From contig PDLQ01000033.1 of assembly GCA_002591745.1 (NCBI GenBank), positions 1 to 53,832 on the forward strand: 53,832 bases of DNA. The letters run 5' to 3'. The notes under the pieces are model-generated. The model ran no database searches, was not told where the DNA came from, and saw only the letters and a program-made list of their open reading frames with translations. Numbering within the stretch: position 1 is the first letter of the stretch; each line of letters starts with the position of its first letter. The translations under genes were made by a program, and so were the position numbers. Positions 28,952-36,815 of the stretch are shown piece after piece. The DNA comes from Lewinellaceae bacterium SD302 (GTDB lineage: Bacteria > Bacteroidota > Bacteroidia > Chitinophagales > Saprospiraceae).

Positions 28952-29389
28952 CTATTTGCCTAATTCTTCCCGCAAGCCCTTCATCTCATCCCGGATATCG
29001 GCTAATAGCTGAATGTCTTTTGGTGTGGGTACTTCTTTATTCGTCTCGTCTTCGGCCCGGTCGCGCAGACTATTAATGATCTTGACGACGGCGAAAATGG
29101 TAATGGCTACGATCAGGAAATCGATCAGGGCCTCCAGGAAGAAACCGTAGCCGATGACCACACCGGGTTCAATTACTTTTTCGCCCTCCAGTACGGGTTC
29201 CTTAAGCACCAGTTGCATATCGGCGATATCCACGCCACTGGTCAGGTAACCCAGGGGTGGGGTAATCACTTTTTTCACCAATGCGTCCACGATCTTGTTG
29301 AAAGCCGCGCCGATGATTACACCGATGGCCAGATCGACCATGTTGCCTTTAATGGCAAATTTTTTGAACTCTTGCAGAAGACCAGCCAT
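28952..29389 (-). CDS. mscL: Large-conductance mechanosensitive channel
   Basis: 145 residues. N-terminal amphipathic helix and TM1: LLQEFKKFAIKGNMVDLAIGVIIGAAFNKIVDALV, the most conserved part of MscL. A periplasmic loop follows (SGVDIADMQLVLKEPVLEGEK), then TM2 (FFLEALIDFLIVAITIFAVVKIINSL) and a charged cytoplasmic helix (IQLLADIRDEMKGLREEL). The homopentamer opens at high membrane tension to release solutes on hypo-osmotic shock. Single gene, convergent with the small gene at 28612-28932. Confidence 0.95.
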   Translation of the reverse strand: MAGLLQEFKKFAIKGNMVDLAIGVIIGAAFNKIVDALVKKVITPPLGYLTSGVDIADMQLVLKEPVLEGEKVIEPGVVIGYGFFLEALIDFLIVAITIFAVVKIINSLRDRAEDETNKEVPTPKDIQLLADIRDEMKGLREELGK

Positions 29390-29430
29390 AAATTTTTTTT
29401 TGGCTTTAACCAGTCGCCGACCTCGTAGGT

Positions 29431-30063
29431 TTATCGATTTAGCAGATTATCACAATCAGCTTCCTCAACTGGCAAATCTTCTTCTCCGTAGCGCCAGCAC
29501 TCTCCGAATACGGAGCAGTAGCAGAAATGAGAACTATAGGCATCGGCAATCTCATTGAAGTCGTAGGGTGATTCGAAGATACTTTCTTTCGGGGCCAGCG
29601 TTACGGTAAATACCCGTACGGATTGACCAGCCGCCAATACCAGCTGATCCACCTGTTGATTCTGGGTAGAACTAACTGTCAGTTCAGGAAAACGATCCTT
29701 AATCGCCCGGTGAACGGAGTAAGTTTCGACCGACTTATCACCATAGCGATAGTCTACGTCCCCTAAAATAGCCGGACCGATCCCATTGTTTTTTAGCAAG
29801 TGAATCAACTCTACCGTATTGTCTTCCTCGTTGTAGTTTACGTAAATAATCCGCTGCACGTAAGGCCAGACACCGGCCCCTTTCTGCGCTTGCATAATCG
29901 ATTGCTGCTCTCTCATGATCCGGGCCTCGTAGATACCCGTAATCGTACCGACCAAGCTGATGACCAATGCAACCAGAGCGATAATCATGGATGTATCAAT
30001 TCCCTTTCGCCATCCCGGTTGGGATACTGTATTTTCTTCTATCAGTTCTATTTCTTCACTCAT
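29431..30063 (-). CDS. Single-TM hypothetical protein
   Basis: 210 residues. A short acidic cytoplasmic start is followed by one membrane helix at about 27-45 (MIIALVALVISLVGTITGIY), a short coiled segment (EARIMREQQSIMQAQ) and a beta-rich domain with YVNYNEEDNTVELIHLLKNNGIGPAIL. The NNGIGPA stretch is common in small membrane-anchored proteins of unknown function. The ATG overlaps the stop of the upstream GNAT gene (ATGA), so the two are translationally coupled. No function can be assigned. Confidence 0.75.
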   Translation of the reverse strand: MSEEIELIEENTVSQPGWRKGIDTSMIIALVALVISLVGTITGIYEARIMREQQSIMQAQKGAGVWPYVQRIIYVNYNEEDNTVELIHLLKNNGIGPAILGDVDYRYGDKSVETYSVHRAIKDRFPELTVSSTQNQQVDQLVLAAGQSVRVFTVTLAPKESIFESPYDFNEIADAYSSHFCYCSVFGECWRYGEEDLPVEEADCDNLLNR

Positions 30064-30584
30064 TGCTTAATTTTTAGTCGAAGCATAAGATCAAGCTGGG
30101 GGTCCGTTCCCAGATGATAAATGTGCTGACCGAATCTTTCGAATCCAAAATCACGGTAAAAAGTGATTGCCCGGGGATTCTTCTCCCAGACACCCAACCA
30201 AAGATAGCTCACCTTTTTCGCCCTGGCTAACGCAATGGTCCGTTGCATCATAGCCGCACCTACCCCCCTACCCTGGAAGCCGGCCACTACGTAAATTCTC
30301 TCCAGTTCTATCGCATCCTCAATTGGCTCTGTCTGGGCCGGGCCAAAATTCAGTTTGCAATAGCCCGCCGTGACACCATCGACTTGTGCGAAATAAAAGA
30401 TGGAATTCGGGTTGGCCAGTTCCCGAGTCAGTTTTGCATCACTAAAGGACTCGTCCAGGTAAAGCCGCATATCTTCCGCTGTATTGTCCTGAGCAAAGGC
30501 TTCGTAGTAAGTACTCCGTCCCAATGCCTTCAATTCGGGCAGGTCATCGGCATTCAGTCTTCTCAGAACTATCGGCGGCGGCAC
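30060..30584 (-). CDS. GNAT-family N-acetyltransferase
   Basis: 174 residues from a GTG start. Typical GNAT core: FYFAQVDGVTAGYCKLNFG, IELERIYVVAGFQGRGVGAAMMQRTIALA (acetyl-CoA loop Q-G-R-G-V-G-A), LWLGVWEKNPRAITFYRDFGFERFG. The N-terminal VLRRLNADDLPELKALGRSTYYEAFA and the YVVAGFQGRGVG segment resemble the spermidine/spermine or PaiA-like branch, but the substrate is not certain. First gene of a two-gene operon with the single-TM protein; divergent from the GreA/GreB-family gene across a 42-bp gap with an inverted repeat. Confidence 0.85.
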   Translation of the reverse strand: MPPPIVLRRLNADDLPELKALGRSTYYEAFAQDNTAEDMRLYLDESFSDAKLTRELANPNSIFYFAQVDGVTAGYCKLNFGPAQTEPIEDAIELERIYVVAGFQGRGVGAAMMQRTIALARAKKVSYLWLGVWEKNPRAITFYRDFGFERFGQHIYHLGTDPQLDLMLRLKIKQ

Positions 30585-30587
30585 GCT

Positions 30588-30615
30588 GTATAATTAGTTA
30601 ATTAGCCAATTATAC
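30588..30615. promoter_or_regulatory. 28-bp inverted repeat in a divergent promoter region
   Basis: GTATAATT (30588-30595) and AATTATAC (30608-30615) with a 12-bp spacer containing TTAATTAG. It lies in the 42-bp gap between the GNAT and GreA/GreB-family genes, so any protein bound there could affect both. Confidence 0.4.
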
Positions 30616-30626
30616 TGCTTATTTAT

Positions 30627-31127
30627 ATGTCAAGAGGATTCGTTAAAGAAAGTGATCAGGAAGAACCGGTACGCATCCCCCCCAGAGCGGCCCTGCCGGC
30701 CGGTGAAGTAAATTACGTCACCCCGAGTGGCTTAATGGCCTTGCAGGAGGAAGAAAAAGCCCTGGAGCTGGAGAAAGCCGAGTTAAATCTGGAAAACGAA
30801 GACGAACAGAGGCGAGCACTGACCTTGATCAATGGTAAGCTGGAATTGCTCAGACGCCGAATCGCCGCAGCCCACCCTATTGACCCGGCGGGGCAACCCA
30901 AAGATGAAGTTCGCTTCGGCGCTAAGGTCACCATTACCAATCTGGCCAACCAAGCCAGCCAAACCTACCAGATCGTAGGGGTGGACGAGGCAGACGTAAA
31001 AGCAAAGAAGATTGCCTTCGTCAGCCCTATCGCCCGGGCACTGACGGGGCTTTGGACTAACGAAGTAGCAGAGCTTAAGATGGGTCCGAGGGTAAATCGC
31101 TTCCGGGTAGACCGAATTGAATACTAA
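30627..31127 (+). CDS. GreA/GreB-family transcription elongation factor
   Basis: 166 residues. Starts MSRGFVKESDQEEPVRIPPRAALP, which is close to the start of GreB, followed by the coiled-coil domain (ALQEEEKALELEKAELNLENEDEQRRALTLINGKLELLRRRI) and a C-terminal FKBP-like domain (VRFGAKVTITNLANQASQTYQIVGVDEADVKAKKIAFVSPIARALTGL). Gre factors stimulate RNA cleavage in backtracked polymerase. The two acidic tip residues expected between the coiled-coil helices correspond to NEDEQ here, so activity is plausible. Followed by the 44-bp palindrome. Confidence 0.88.
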   Translation: MSRGFVKESDQEEPVRIPPRAALPAGEVNYVTPSGLMALQEEEKALELEKAELNLENEDEQRRALTLINGKLELLRRRIAAAHPIDPAGQPKDEVRFGAKVTITNLANQASQTYQIVGVDEADVKAKKIAFVSPIARALTGLWTNEVAELKMGPRVNRFRVDRIEY

Positions 31128-31200
31128 ATACACCCCGGAAGCTGACCGTAGTTTCCGGAGGTGTGCAGCGTGGAGAAAAACCACCTATCCATCCCAATGG

Positions 31201-31244
31201 CGGGCTAAAATCAAAATTTTTATAAAAATTTTGATTTTAGCCCG
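31201..31244. repeat. Perfect 44-bp palindrome
   Basis: CGGGCTAAAATCAAAATTT and its exact reverse complement meet without a spacer at 31222/31223; every one of the 22 base pairs matches. It lies 73 bp after the gre stop and 100 bp before the CBS-gene ATG. It can form a long RNA hairpin and may terminate gre transcription, though no U tract follows. Confidence 0.85.
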
Positions 31245-31344
31245 TTACTTATACAATAATTTGCGTTATGCAATATTATTCCCTATATTAGACGGAGTTA
31301 GCAGCTATTGCTAGAACATCACATACCTTCAAATTACTCCGCTT

Positions 31345-31773
31345 ATGATGAACGAAGAAATACGCAGTATCATGACCAAAGCCCCCGCTACGGTCAGCCC
31401 CCAAGACACCGTCGCCCAGGTTTCCGCTTTGATGCTCCGCCAGCGCTTACAGCAGGTACCAGTAGTGAGCGAAGACAATCATCTCCTCGGTCTCATCACT
31501 TCTTATGACCTCTGGCGCAATTGCAGTGAAGGAAAGGGAAACCAGATGAAGGTGCAGGACGTCATGTCAACCAACATCGTTAAACTGGCTCCGAAGGATA
31601 AGGTCGGCTCCGCCGCAGAATTGTTCATGGACAAGCGCTTCAAGACCTTCCCCGTAGTGAATTTACGCAACGAACTCAAGGGCGTCGTCACGGCTTTTGA
31701 CGTAATTAAGTACAGCCTTAAGCGAGAGTACGCGCCGGAGCACATTCTTTACCGGAAGGTGGTAGAGGGATAG
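31345..31773 (+). CDS. CBS-domain pair protein
   Basis: 142 residues consisting of two CBS motifs: IRSIMTKAPATVSPQDTVAQVSALMLRQRLQQVPVVSEDNHLLGLITSYDL in the first (read in pieces around residues 3-55) and VQDVMSTNIVKLAPKDKVGSAAEL with FPVVNLRNELKGVVTAFD in the second. Such stand-alone Bateman modules bind adenine nucleotides and regulate partners; none is adjacent. Start at the first of two consecutive Met codons. A terminator follows. Confidence 0.88.
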   Translation: MMNEEIRSIMTKAPATVSPQDTVAQVSALMLRQRLQQVPVVSEDNHLLGLITSYDLWRNCSEGKGNQMKVQDVMSTNIVKLAPKDKVGSAAELFMDKRFKTFPVVNLRNELKGVVTAFDVIKYSLKREYAPEHILYRKVVEG

Positions 31774-31813
31774 AAGAAGGTTGACCAAAGACAATTTTAC
31801 TCCTACGAAATTT

Positions 31814-31843
31814 AGCCTCTCTGCTTTGCAGAGGGGCTTTTTT
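31814..31843 (+). terminator. Intrinsic terminator after the CBS gene
   Basis: AGCCTCTCTGC-TTT-GCAGAGGGGCT with one G-T pair in an 11-bp stem, followed by TTTTTT. Confidence 0.9.
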
Positions 31844-31914
31844 ATTGGTTCGAAACCCCGTGGTTTTGATTTTCCTGAAACTCAAACCTACTTCAATTCG
31901 GCTCGCAATAAGCT

Positions 31915-31967
31915 TTGCTACTTTAGCTTCGCTGATCGTCCTTCGTCATCGGAGTTGTTAGTCAAAA
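31915..31967. repeat. Full-length AAAGTAGCAA repeat with internal hairpin (copy B)
   Basis: TTGCTACTTTA...GTTAGTCAAAA, homologous along its length to 28547-28601. Internal hairpin CTTCGCTGA with TCATCGGAG. It lies between convergent genes, with no gene start nearby, which shows that the element is not tied to promoters. Confidence 0.75.
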
Positions 31968-32032
31968 TAGTCGGAATAAAGATCTCTCTGAATTTGCCGG
32001 CCAAAGTAAAATTGCAGACGCTTTATTATGAT

Positions 32033-32755
32033 TTATACCCTTTGCCTGCGTTGTTCTTCGTGCTCCGCTTGCTCGTCTTTATACATACGGATCATCCAGT
32101 ATGGATCGAGTCGGAAGTTTTGCCAATAATGCTCCAGCACTTCCAGCACCGCGTCTATTTCCTGGTGGTAATCTTTGACTTCATTCCAGACCATTTCCCG
32201 CTTACTTCCTTTTTTGAGGCTCTTCAGGTAATCAGCCAAGTTACTACAAAGGGTAAGTTGACCGCAGGCGATCAAATCATCTAGGGCTCCCTCTTTTTTC
32301 TCGTTCTGTGAAAACCAGAGCGTTGTTGGCATGCTATTAGCCGCGTGAATGACCTTTTTCAGTTCCGGGGTTAACTGATCCGCTCCTTTCAGCTCGTAGA
32401 TATTATTACTGACAATCCGGTTCTTCCAGCTCATGCTTTTGTACAAACCGTGTATTTGTAATCGCCTGATCTGCCGCAGGAAAATATCGGTAATCATTTT
32501 CAAGGCCGAAGTGGCTCGAAATACAATTAAATGTAAAACCGTGGCCAACGGCGTGTTGATTACTACCTTTAAATCCTTCATTATCTCTGGCAAATCATCG
32601 CCCGCGAAAGCAGAGGCAATTCTGGCGCGAAACATCGACCTGATTCCCAAATAGGCAAGTAGCCAGAGTGTCAGGATGGTCAGGCAGGCAGAGGCTACAA
32701 AAATTCCTAATTTCGATAGTGACCCAAAAATCAACAGAACCAGGATAACGGCCAT
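32033..32755 (-). CDS. Two-TM hypothetical protein coupled to the patatin-like gene
   Basis: 240 residues. A hydrophobic N-terminus (VILVLLIFGSLSKLGIFVASACLTILTLWLLAYLGI) forms two closely spaced membrane helices; the remaining 190 residues are cytosolic, helical and charged, ending DEQAEHEEQRRQRV. I recognise no family. Its ATG shares one base with the TGA of the upstream patatin-like gene (TGATG), so it is translated in coupling with it. The pair therefore probably acts together at the inner membrane. Confidence 0.75.
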   Translation of the reverse strand: MAVILVLLIFGSLSKLGIFVASACLTILTLWLLAYLGIRSMFRARIASAFAGDDLPEIMKDLKVVINTPLATVLHLIVFRATSALKMITDIFLRQIRRLQIHGLYKSMSWKNRIVSNNIYELKGADQLTPELKKVIHAANSMPTTLWFSQNEKKEGALDDLIACGQLTLCSNLADYLKSLKKGSKREMVWNEVKDYHQEIDAVLEVLEHYWQNFRLDPYWMIRMYKDEQAEHEEQRRQRV

Positions 32756-35196
32756 CAGGATAGCCGTGGCAATATTAATTTTTTGAGCGTGAAAAAATTC
32801 GCGAATGCACTATGGGTAAAACCGGGAAAGGTATAAGGAGACATTGTTTCACCCGATACATCAGAAATAATATAGGTCCCGATAAAAGGAGGCTTCTTAC
32901 CATCTTTTGAGTGCCGCTTCTCTGCCATGACTACTCCTCTGATCCCCTGATTGTCCAGGATTCCACCATCCATAATGGCGGTTGTGGGATGGTAGGGCGT
33001 TTCTTTTCTGGCCAGGACCGCTTTTTCTTCGGCTTTTTGTGCTTCGGCGGTCGCCTTGGTGGCGGCGCTTATGGCATCAGTCAGTGCTTCAGAAAATTTC
33101 GCCGGCTTGTCAAGCAATACATGGGTTGCATTCTGAATCTTAGCAAGCGTTTCTTTAGTAACGGAAATGACGTTCTCCGCTGCGCTCACGGCTGCTTTTT
33201 TTCTAGCCAGCAGGGCTTCTTTTTCTATTTTCCGGGCCGTGGTAACAGCCTGGTTAGCCGGACTTATGCCGTAATCTAATGGAATCGGGCTTTGGGTTGT
33301 ATTGTCGGGCGCAGCTGTATCCGTCACATCTCCTACTGTTCCGTATATCGCTCTCTCCGTTGGGTTTTCTGTTGTGTTGGCTTGAATATTCAGCGAAGTG
33401 GAATCTGGTATCATCTTATTCCCGCCTTCTTTGACAGGGCCGCCTTTGGTCCATTTTGTGGTCAGGGACCTGGACTTAGCTTTGACGGCCATATTCCTGT
33501 TTTTCGCCATTCCGGTCTTTAGCTCGCCGTAGGCTGTGGCCTCGGGGTTATTGACCTTGTAGCTGGCAACTTGAGTAGATGTATCCTCCGCCAGGGAGAT
33601 GACGTAAGAACAGGAATTCAGTTGACCGGTAGCATACACCACGGCTGCTTTGGCGGACTTGGCAGCTGTAACGGATTCCCCGGCCACCTTTTCTGCCTGT
33701 AAAGCCAATGAACCTGCTTTTTCAAGAACGGTCGCTTTATCCTTTGCAGATAGCACGGAGGTAGCCAATCTTTGGGTCCGTCTGGTTAGCTCTACTACCT
33801 TTTCTGCCAAGATGAGCGCCAGATCGGCACTAGTTTCTATGACCGCAGAAGCCTTTACATTGACGGCCTCAGCTGATTTTTCCGCCCGGGTAGCAGCCTT
33901 TTCAGCACGCTTCAACGCGGCGCTCAGATCCGCTGAATCTCTGACCGCAGCCTGGGCGAACTCTGCATTCTCCCGGTCTTTTTGTGCTTTTCCACTTGCT
34001 TTATTTACTGCTCTTTCAGCACTACGAACGGATTTGACAGCGGTAGTCAAAGCATCTTCAGCCGCAGCAGTAGTTGCTGCGGCATTTAGGTTAGCTTCGT
34101 GAGCAGCCAGGATTAAAGTTGCTAACTCTGGATGCTGCTGCAATACTTCCGACTTTGCCACCGAAGCGATTTCAATTGCTTCCCTGGCAGCTACTTTAGC
34201 AGTTCGTATTTCAGCTACCTCTGTCCGGGTTTTATCGACCTTCTTCAGCGCAGCATCCCTGGAGGTCTCGGTTGCTTCAGTCAGTGCCTTGGACGCTTTA
34301 GCATGAGCTTTGATAGCCTTTTCTTCCTTCCGGGCAATTAATTTCAGTTCTTCGTCTGCAGCCGTAAATTTTTTGAAAGTCTCGGAAATTGACGTGGCCA
34401 AGGTGATGTCTCGACTTGCTGCTTCCTCAGCCGCCCCTGCCGCCTCATTGGCCTTGTAAATGGCGAGCGTAGCTTCCCGCTCAAAATTGATCTTCTTCTT
34501 CCGCCACCATTCCTCGACCCGCGATTCCGGTCCGTTGGAAAAATCAGTAGGCATTGTCATCGGTTCAAAGCCCCCGGGAAAACAGCTCGAAGAAGCTGCG
34601 GCATCCGCTAAACGAATTCTCTCTGCCACCTCCTTGGGAAGCTGCAGTGTTCCACCCCCGAATTCACCGCTTCCTGATTGCAAAAAGCGGTACTGTAGTC
34701 CGGCCGTAAACTCCGAGGCCCCGAAAATTGCGTCCGTCAGATGGCTGTCGAGGTCATTGTACAAATCTCCGAAAGTCGCCCCTTCGTAGAAGTGTTCGTT
34801 GTAGACTTCCGCGAAGGAATTGATCAGGTTTCGGTTTTTGTATTTGTTGGCCCAAGTACCCGGAGAATTTAGTTTATCCAGTGCGTGGTCCACCAATTTG
34901 TCGTCTTTCAACAACTCGTAGAGACTGTAATAACAATCTTTGAAATTACCTTTCTGAGATAGTTTCAGGGCATACATTACTCCCGTAAGCGTCCCGCCGG
35001 AGATCGTAGAAATAATCCGGACGTTTTCCAGTAATGTGATCCCTTTTTCCCGGCGCTTTTCATCGACAATCAATTTATTGCCGGCTTCCAGTTGTATAGC
35101 GTCCAGCAGGCACATAGCGCCCAGGTGAAAAGTAGTAGCTCGATACCCACCCCCGGAGAGGGATATCGCCATGTTGGTGAGCGGAATATTAGTCAT
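32755..35196 (-). CDS. Patatin-like phospholipase split by a ~500-residue coiled coil
   Basis: 813 residues. N-terminal patatin half: ISLSGGGYRATTFHLGAMCLL (oxyanion-hole glycine-rich loop, residues 11-30) and STISGGTLTGVMYALKL with candidate nucleophile S66. The partner aspartate is in MDGGILDNQG at about D743. Between about 230 and 735 lies a very Ala/Lys/Glu-rich stretch (repeats such as KAAEKAATRAEKSAEAV) that should be one or more long coiled coils, with a Thr/Pro-rich linker at about 600-650. The catalytic dyad is thus present but separated far more than in ordinary patatins (usually 150-250 residues). No signal peptide. It should hydrolyse membrane lipids from the cytosol. Operon partner: the two-TM protein downstream. 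Confidence 0.8.
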   Translation of the reverse strand: MTNIPLTNMAISLSGGGYRATTFHLGAMCLLDAIQLEAGNKLIVDEKRREKGITLLENVRIISTISGGTLTGVMYALKLSQKGNFKDCYYSLYELLKDDKLVDHALDKLNSPGTWANKYKNRNLINSFAEVYNEHFYEGATFGDLYNDLDSHLTDAIFGASEFTAGLQYRFLQSGSGEFGGGTLQLPKEVAERIRLADAAASSSCFPGGFEPMTMPTDFSNGPESRVEEWWRKKKINFEREATLAIYKANEAAGAAEEAASRDITLATSISETFKKFTAADEELKLIARKEEKAIKAHAKASKALTEATETSRDAALKKVDKTRTEVAEIRTAKVAAREAIEIASVAKSEVLQQHPELATLILAAHEANLNAAATTAAAEDALTTAVKSVRSAERAVNKASGKAQKDRENAEFAQAAVRDSADLSAALKRAEKAATRAEKSAEAVNVKASAVIETSADLALILAEKVVELTRRTQRLATSVLSAKDKATVLEKAGSLALQAEKVAGESVTAAKSAKAAVVYATGQLNSCSYVISLAEDTSTQVASYKVNNPEATAYGELKTGMAKNRNMAVKAKSRSLTTKWTKGGPVKEGGNKMIPDSTSLNIQANTTENPTERAIYGTVGDVTDTAAPDNTTQSPIPLDYGISPANQAVTTARKIEKEALLARKKAAVSAAENVISVTKETLAKIQNATHVLLDKPAKFSEALTDAISAATKATAEAQKAEEKAVLARKETPYHPTTAIMDGGILDNQGIRGVVMAEKRHSKDGKKPPFIGTYIISDVSGETMSPYTFPGFTHSAFANFFTLKKLILPRLS

Positions 35197-35415
35197 TTCG
35201 TGTATGGGTATGGGTGGATCGCCCGTAAACAGACGGTCTTGGTGTTTTAAACTTACTCTTAAGGTACGGTTTTATTGTTTAAGTTGACGGGATGTTACAG
35301 TGATTGATGCGGCTTGCAGAGGAAGAGAACAAAATAGAATAGTACTTATTCTACCTCAAGACGATATTTTTTGGGCATGCGCCTAATACTTTGGAGAGGT
35401 GTAGTAAGTATTTTA

Positions 35416-35433
35416 GACTTCAAAGTAGCAATG
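35416..35433 (-). repeat. Single AAAGTAGCAA repeat end
   Basis: GACTTCAAAGTAGCAATG; on the minus strand it reads CATTGCTACTTTGAAGTC, matching the right-end version seen at 18670 and 50700. 220 bp upstream of the patatin-like gene. Confidence 0.65.
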
Positions 35434-35436
35434 TGA

Positions 35437-35592
35437 GTGAACGCACTGACGATCATTGCAGGGGCAGTTAAATTGGAAATTCCATTGGTAACCCATGCTT
35501 TAATGTTTGTATCGGCGGACGGAAAGAATTTCCCCGTACAAGCTCAGGGCAATCGCTGGATTAATACGGGGATTTTGGCGCAGGAAGAATAG
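35437..35592 (+). CDS. Possible small ORF or gene fragment
   Basis: 51 codons from GTG to TAG. The translation (ending SADGKNFPVQAQGNRWINTG ILAQEE) reads like a real protein end, with balanced composition and no low complexity. It may be the C-terminal remnant of a gene cut off by the repeat end that directly precedes it. No family recognised. Confidence 0.3.
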   Translation: MNALTIIAGAVKLEIPLVTHALMFVSADGKNFPVQAQGNRWINTGILAQEE

Positions 35593-35778
35593 ATAGTAAA
35601 TCTCAAAACGGAAATAATCTATGTCGAAACAAGTAATTTAATTCGAAGTAAATGCTGCCGCTTTTTGACAATTGCGAAAAATGCACGTACATTGGTTTTG
35701 AACCAAAATAATATTAAGTTAAACCCTAGTCAATTCCTGTTGACATTTATCTGTATTTTCACACCTAACCTATCTACT

Positions 35779-36789
35779 ATGCAGCCTTCAAATTGGTTAA
35801 AATTTAAATATATACTATTCCCCCTACTTACTTTTTCTATATGGACTATAACCGTTGCGCAAGCACACAAATATAGAGGCCTACCCAAATCTAAATCTGT
35901 ATTACAATACGCTAAGAATTTATCAGAGGCCTATTCACCGAGAGAGGTAGCCAAATTACAGGAAAATGAGACTCACGCGGTTTACCAACTTTATAATGCG
36001 GATACCAGATTTGCAGAGCACCTGCTTTTCTATCGAAAATGTGATAGTACTATAGTCGAAGATGTAGATATAAGAAAACACGATCCTTATAAGGATTACC
36101 GCCGCTTCGGGAAAGTAAGAGATGTGATAAATGCAGATAAGAATGACTTGCCGGCTCGTCTAGTTGATAATTTATCTGAAGCAGTAATTGATCGTATGCC
36201 ACATATCAGTACTAATAATGCAGCGTATTCCCCGTGTTATCAATGTCCGATTGTAATGAAATACAGTTATTCGTTCTTTCCAAATGAAGAGATTCTTGAG
36301 CACATCAGCTATCCGGGTTTGACATCATTCATGGTCTTCGATAATTATTCTGGTAGAGTGCTGTATGATTTAAAAGAATTCCCTTTTGCGTTATTAGAGT
36401 TCCCTGCGATTACACACGGCTCCAAATATCTGGCTGCCGGTCACATGGAGATGGTTAGTCACGAAGCAAAATACTTGCCATATGAGGATTATTTTTCAAT
36501 GGCCTCTATCTTGAATATGGAAACGGGAGAGGTGTGCTTTACTGATGTAGCTGATGATATTTATGGGACTGCCATAAATGGGGATAATGGTTACATCTAC
36601 TTAATCAAAGAAACCGATAGCAATTTACCCTTATTGAGATTTCTAATTCAAGACTCGATTTATTCATTGGAATTTCCTGCGCGGAACGTAGAATTTTTCA
36701 GTAATAAAATTATAGTAAAACATAAAGATACAAGACCTGAAGAATATTACTTCAATATTGATTTCAACATCGCCCCTCTGTGTAGATAA
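35779..36789 (+). CDS. Secreted hypothetical protein of the accessory block
   Basis: 336 residues from the ATG at 35779, which gives a signal peptide (WLKFKYILFPLLTFSIWTITVAQA); the longer frame from 35665 adds 38 residues before it and is unlikely. The mature part includes a CYQCP cysteine pair and beta-rich stretches (SFMVFDNYSGRVLYDLKEFP; SILNMETGEVCFTDVADD) resembling a beta-propeller-like fold. No family recognised. Followed 26 bp later by the 1886-residue protein on the same strand. Base composition is visibly more A+T rich than in the flanking housekeeping genes. Confidence 0.7.
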   Translation: MQPSNWLKFKYILFPLLTFSIWTITVAQAHKYRGLPKSKSVLQYAKNLSEAYSPREVAKLQENETHAVYQLYNADTRFAEHLLFYRKCDSTIVEDVDIRKHDPYKDYRRFGKVRDVINADKNDLPARLVDNLSEAVIDRMPHISTNNAAYSPCYQCPIVMKYSYSFFPNEEILEHISYPGLTSFMVFDNYSGRVLYDLKEFPFALLEFPAITHGSKYLAAGHMEMVSHEAKYLPYEDYFSMASILNMETGEVCFTDVADDIYGTAINGDNGYIYLIKETDSNLPLLRFLIQDSIYSLEFPARNVEFFSNKIIVKHKDTRPEEYYFNIDFNIAPLCR

Positions 36790-36815
36790 ATTTAAACAAC
36801 CCTAAACCCCTAGCT

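Larger units (their letters stand above)
35197..35778. other. Gap between the patatin-like unit and the A+T-rich block
   Basis: About 580 bp. Includes the patatin leader with AAGTTTAAAACACC and an inverted TTTAAACTTACTCTTAAG stretch, a repeat end (35416-35433) that reads toward the patatin gene, a 51-codon open frame (35437-35592) and an A/T-rich promoter region before 35779. Confidence 0.55.
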
